Assembly (NCBI GenBank): GCA_030693705.1
Contig: JAUYAB010000005.1
Coordinates: 1 to 64,000 of the forward strand
DNA: 64,000 bases
Origin: Ignavibacteria bacterium
GTDB lineage: Bacteria; Bacteroidota; Ignavibacteria; Ignavibacteriales; Ignavibacteriaceae
Reading direction: 5' to 3'
In this document: positions 63,266 through 64,000 of the stretch, one piece after another
How positions within the stretch are numbered: the stretch's first letter is position 1
Layout of the letters: the number at the start of each line of letters is the position of its first letter
The notes under the pieces: generated by a model
The model's database searches: none
The model's input: the letters and a program-made list of their open reading frames with translations, nothing else
What the model was told of the DNA's origin: nothing
Made by a program: the position numbers and the translations under genes

Positions 63266-63293
63266 GTTGTTCGTTTAGACACTACGATAAAAG

Positions 63294-63367
63294 AAAATCG
63301 TAATCGTATTCTTAATCGACTCTAAAATTAAATGTAGAAGGATTAAGATTATGAAAAAGATTACGAT
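63294..63367. repeat. Dispersed imperfect inverted repeat (second copy)
   Basis: The left arm 63294-63317 (AATCGTAATCGTATTCTTAATC) pairs imperfectly with 63341-63367 (GATTAAGATTATG...GATTACGAT). It shares words with 9163-9236. It lies between convergent argS and comF and may serve as a transcript end. Confidence 0.6.
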
Positions 63368-63389
63368 AACGAAAACCGAGGAAGATAAT

Positions 63390-64000
63390 TTATTCGGCAA
63401 GAGCGATGGAAGCCGCATAAATATTAGCTGCTCCGTATGCTTTAAGAACTTTTCCGCACTCACGGATTGTAGCTCCGGTTGTTAGAACATCGTCAACCAA
63501 CAAAATGTTTTTCCCGTTAATTTTATTTGGCTTCCAAACCGAAAATGCTTCCGCCATATTTTCTGCACGTTCAATCATATTTTTCTTTGTTTGAGATTCG
63601 GTATACCTTTTCCTTTTTAAAATTGATTGAGATACCGGAAATCCCGTTACCTTACCGATTCCTTTAGCGATGTAAAATGATTGATTAAATCCTCTCTCAG
63701 CTTTCTTAAGCGAGTGAAGTGGAACCGGAAAAATTAAATCGATCGTCCAATCTGTTTTCTTTTCTTTAAGTGAAACTCCTAACATTCTTCCAAGTTCAAC
63801 GGCTAATAAGAATTTTTTCTGATACTTTACTTGATGAATTATGCTTTGCAGCGGTGAGTCTTTTTCAAATATCAATAGCGGAAAGAAATCAGCAATAATT
63901 TTTGAACCGGAAAATTTTCTTTCGTACTCTGCTTGGAGTAGTTTCTCATCGGAGTAGATAAAAGTATTTCTGCAACTTTCGCAAATAAATTTTTCTTCAA
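63390..64000 (-). CDS. comF: ComF-family protein (phosphoribosyltransferase-like), 5' end outside window
   Basis: The gene continues past the right edge. The visible 203 residues include C-x-x-C of the N-terminal zinc finger (CESC, near the edge). The PRTase-like domain follows: FPVPLHSLKKAERGFNQSF, the PRPP-binding loop NILLVDDVLTTGATIRECGKVL, and a C-terminal AASIALAE. ComF-type proteins take part in DNA uptake or competence-related processes, but the biochemistry is unsettled. The reading frame is open without a stop to base 64000, so the start lies beyond. Confidence 0.85.
   Translation of the reverse strand, partial: EEKFICESCRNTFIYSDEKLLQAEYERKFSGSKIIADFFPLLIFEKDSPLQSIIHQVKYQKKFLLAVELGRMLGVSLKEKKTDWTIDLIFPVPLHSLKKAERGFNQSFYIAKGIGKVTGFPVSQSILKRKRYTESQTKKNMIERAENMAEAFSVWKPNKINGKNILLVDDVLTTGATIRECGKVLKAYGAANIYAASIALAE

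Overview
The window looks like chromosome from a member of the Ignavibacteria (Bacteroidota/Chlorobi group). It is AT-rich. Several secreted proteins end in the type IX secretion (T9SS) tail typical of that group (an NPFNP box about 80 residues before the end, closing with KKMI-L-[KR]). There are PorV-like, TonB-receptor and GLUG-repeat surface proteins and a propeller-type sensor kinase. Several genes carry the Bacteroidota-type promoter TTG-N20/21-TAnnTTTG (seen before nuoA, rplU, mutS, the OPT transporter and the gene at 60088). Many short palindromic repeats of the kind scattered through such genomes sit between genes. This placement is inference from sequence character, not from a search.

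Layout. 1-5.3 kb: the nuoABCD-EF part of respiratory complex I on the minus strand, interrupted by 0.5 kb of dispersed repeats and closed by a hairpin, with no nuoG following. 5.4-20.9 kb: mostly housekeeping genes: a beta-CASP RNA nuclease, a GHKL anti-sigma-like kinase, rplU-rpmA-mdh, mutS, aroF-tyrA (aromatic amino acids), efp, a FAD protein and a parvulin-type periplasmic chaperone. 21-23.8 kb: a membrane SGNH/TPR protein, then an 0.9 kb non-genic block built of 21-bp tandem repeats and a G-rich repeat tract. 23.8-36.2 kb: two large T9SS-exported GLUG-repeat proteins, two response regulators, a Reg_prop sensor kinase and a secreted alpha-helical-barrel protein, all on the minus strand and plausibly one surface-sensing region.

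36.2-41.8 kb is an accessory region. The 3' end of a YncE-propeller/phosphoesterase gene (38833-41259) is present three times in direct orientation. The two extra copies are fragments of about 130 bp, each separated from the next by a small unrelated gene. The whole stretch is flanked by a 24-bp direct repeat. 41.8-49.4 kb: a peptide-use neighbourhood (OPT transporter, PqqD-like protein, PepD dipeptidase, MFS transporter, M29 aminopeptidase) containing a DUF4258/YgiT toxin-antitoxin-like pair.

49.4-59.9 kb: a cell-surface cluster with a TonB-dependent receptor, a large exported protein with FlgD-like tail, a PorV-family barrel, a TIG/propeller lipoprotein containing a C10 tract, and a T9SS-tailed propeller protein. 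60-64 kb: an LytR_C protein, rsfS with an unusual 51-bp-repeat basic tail, argS, and a 5'-truncated comF at the window edge.

The features judged most worth following are the triplicated gene 3' end with intervening genes, the insertion of two unrelated repeat elements at the same linker position of the two GLUG proteins, the 21-bp repeat block open on both strands, and the surface cluster with its homopolymeric tract.
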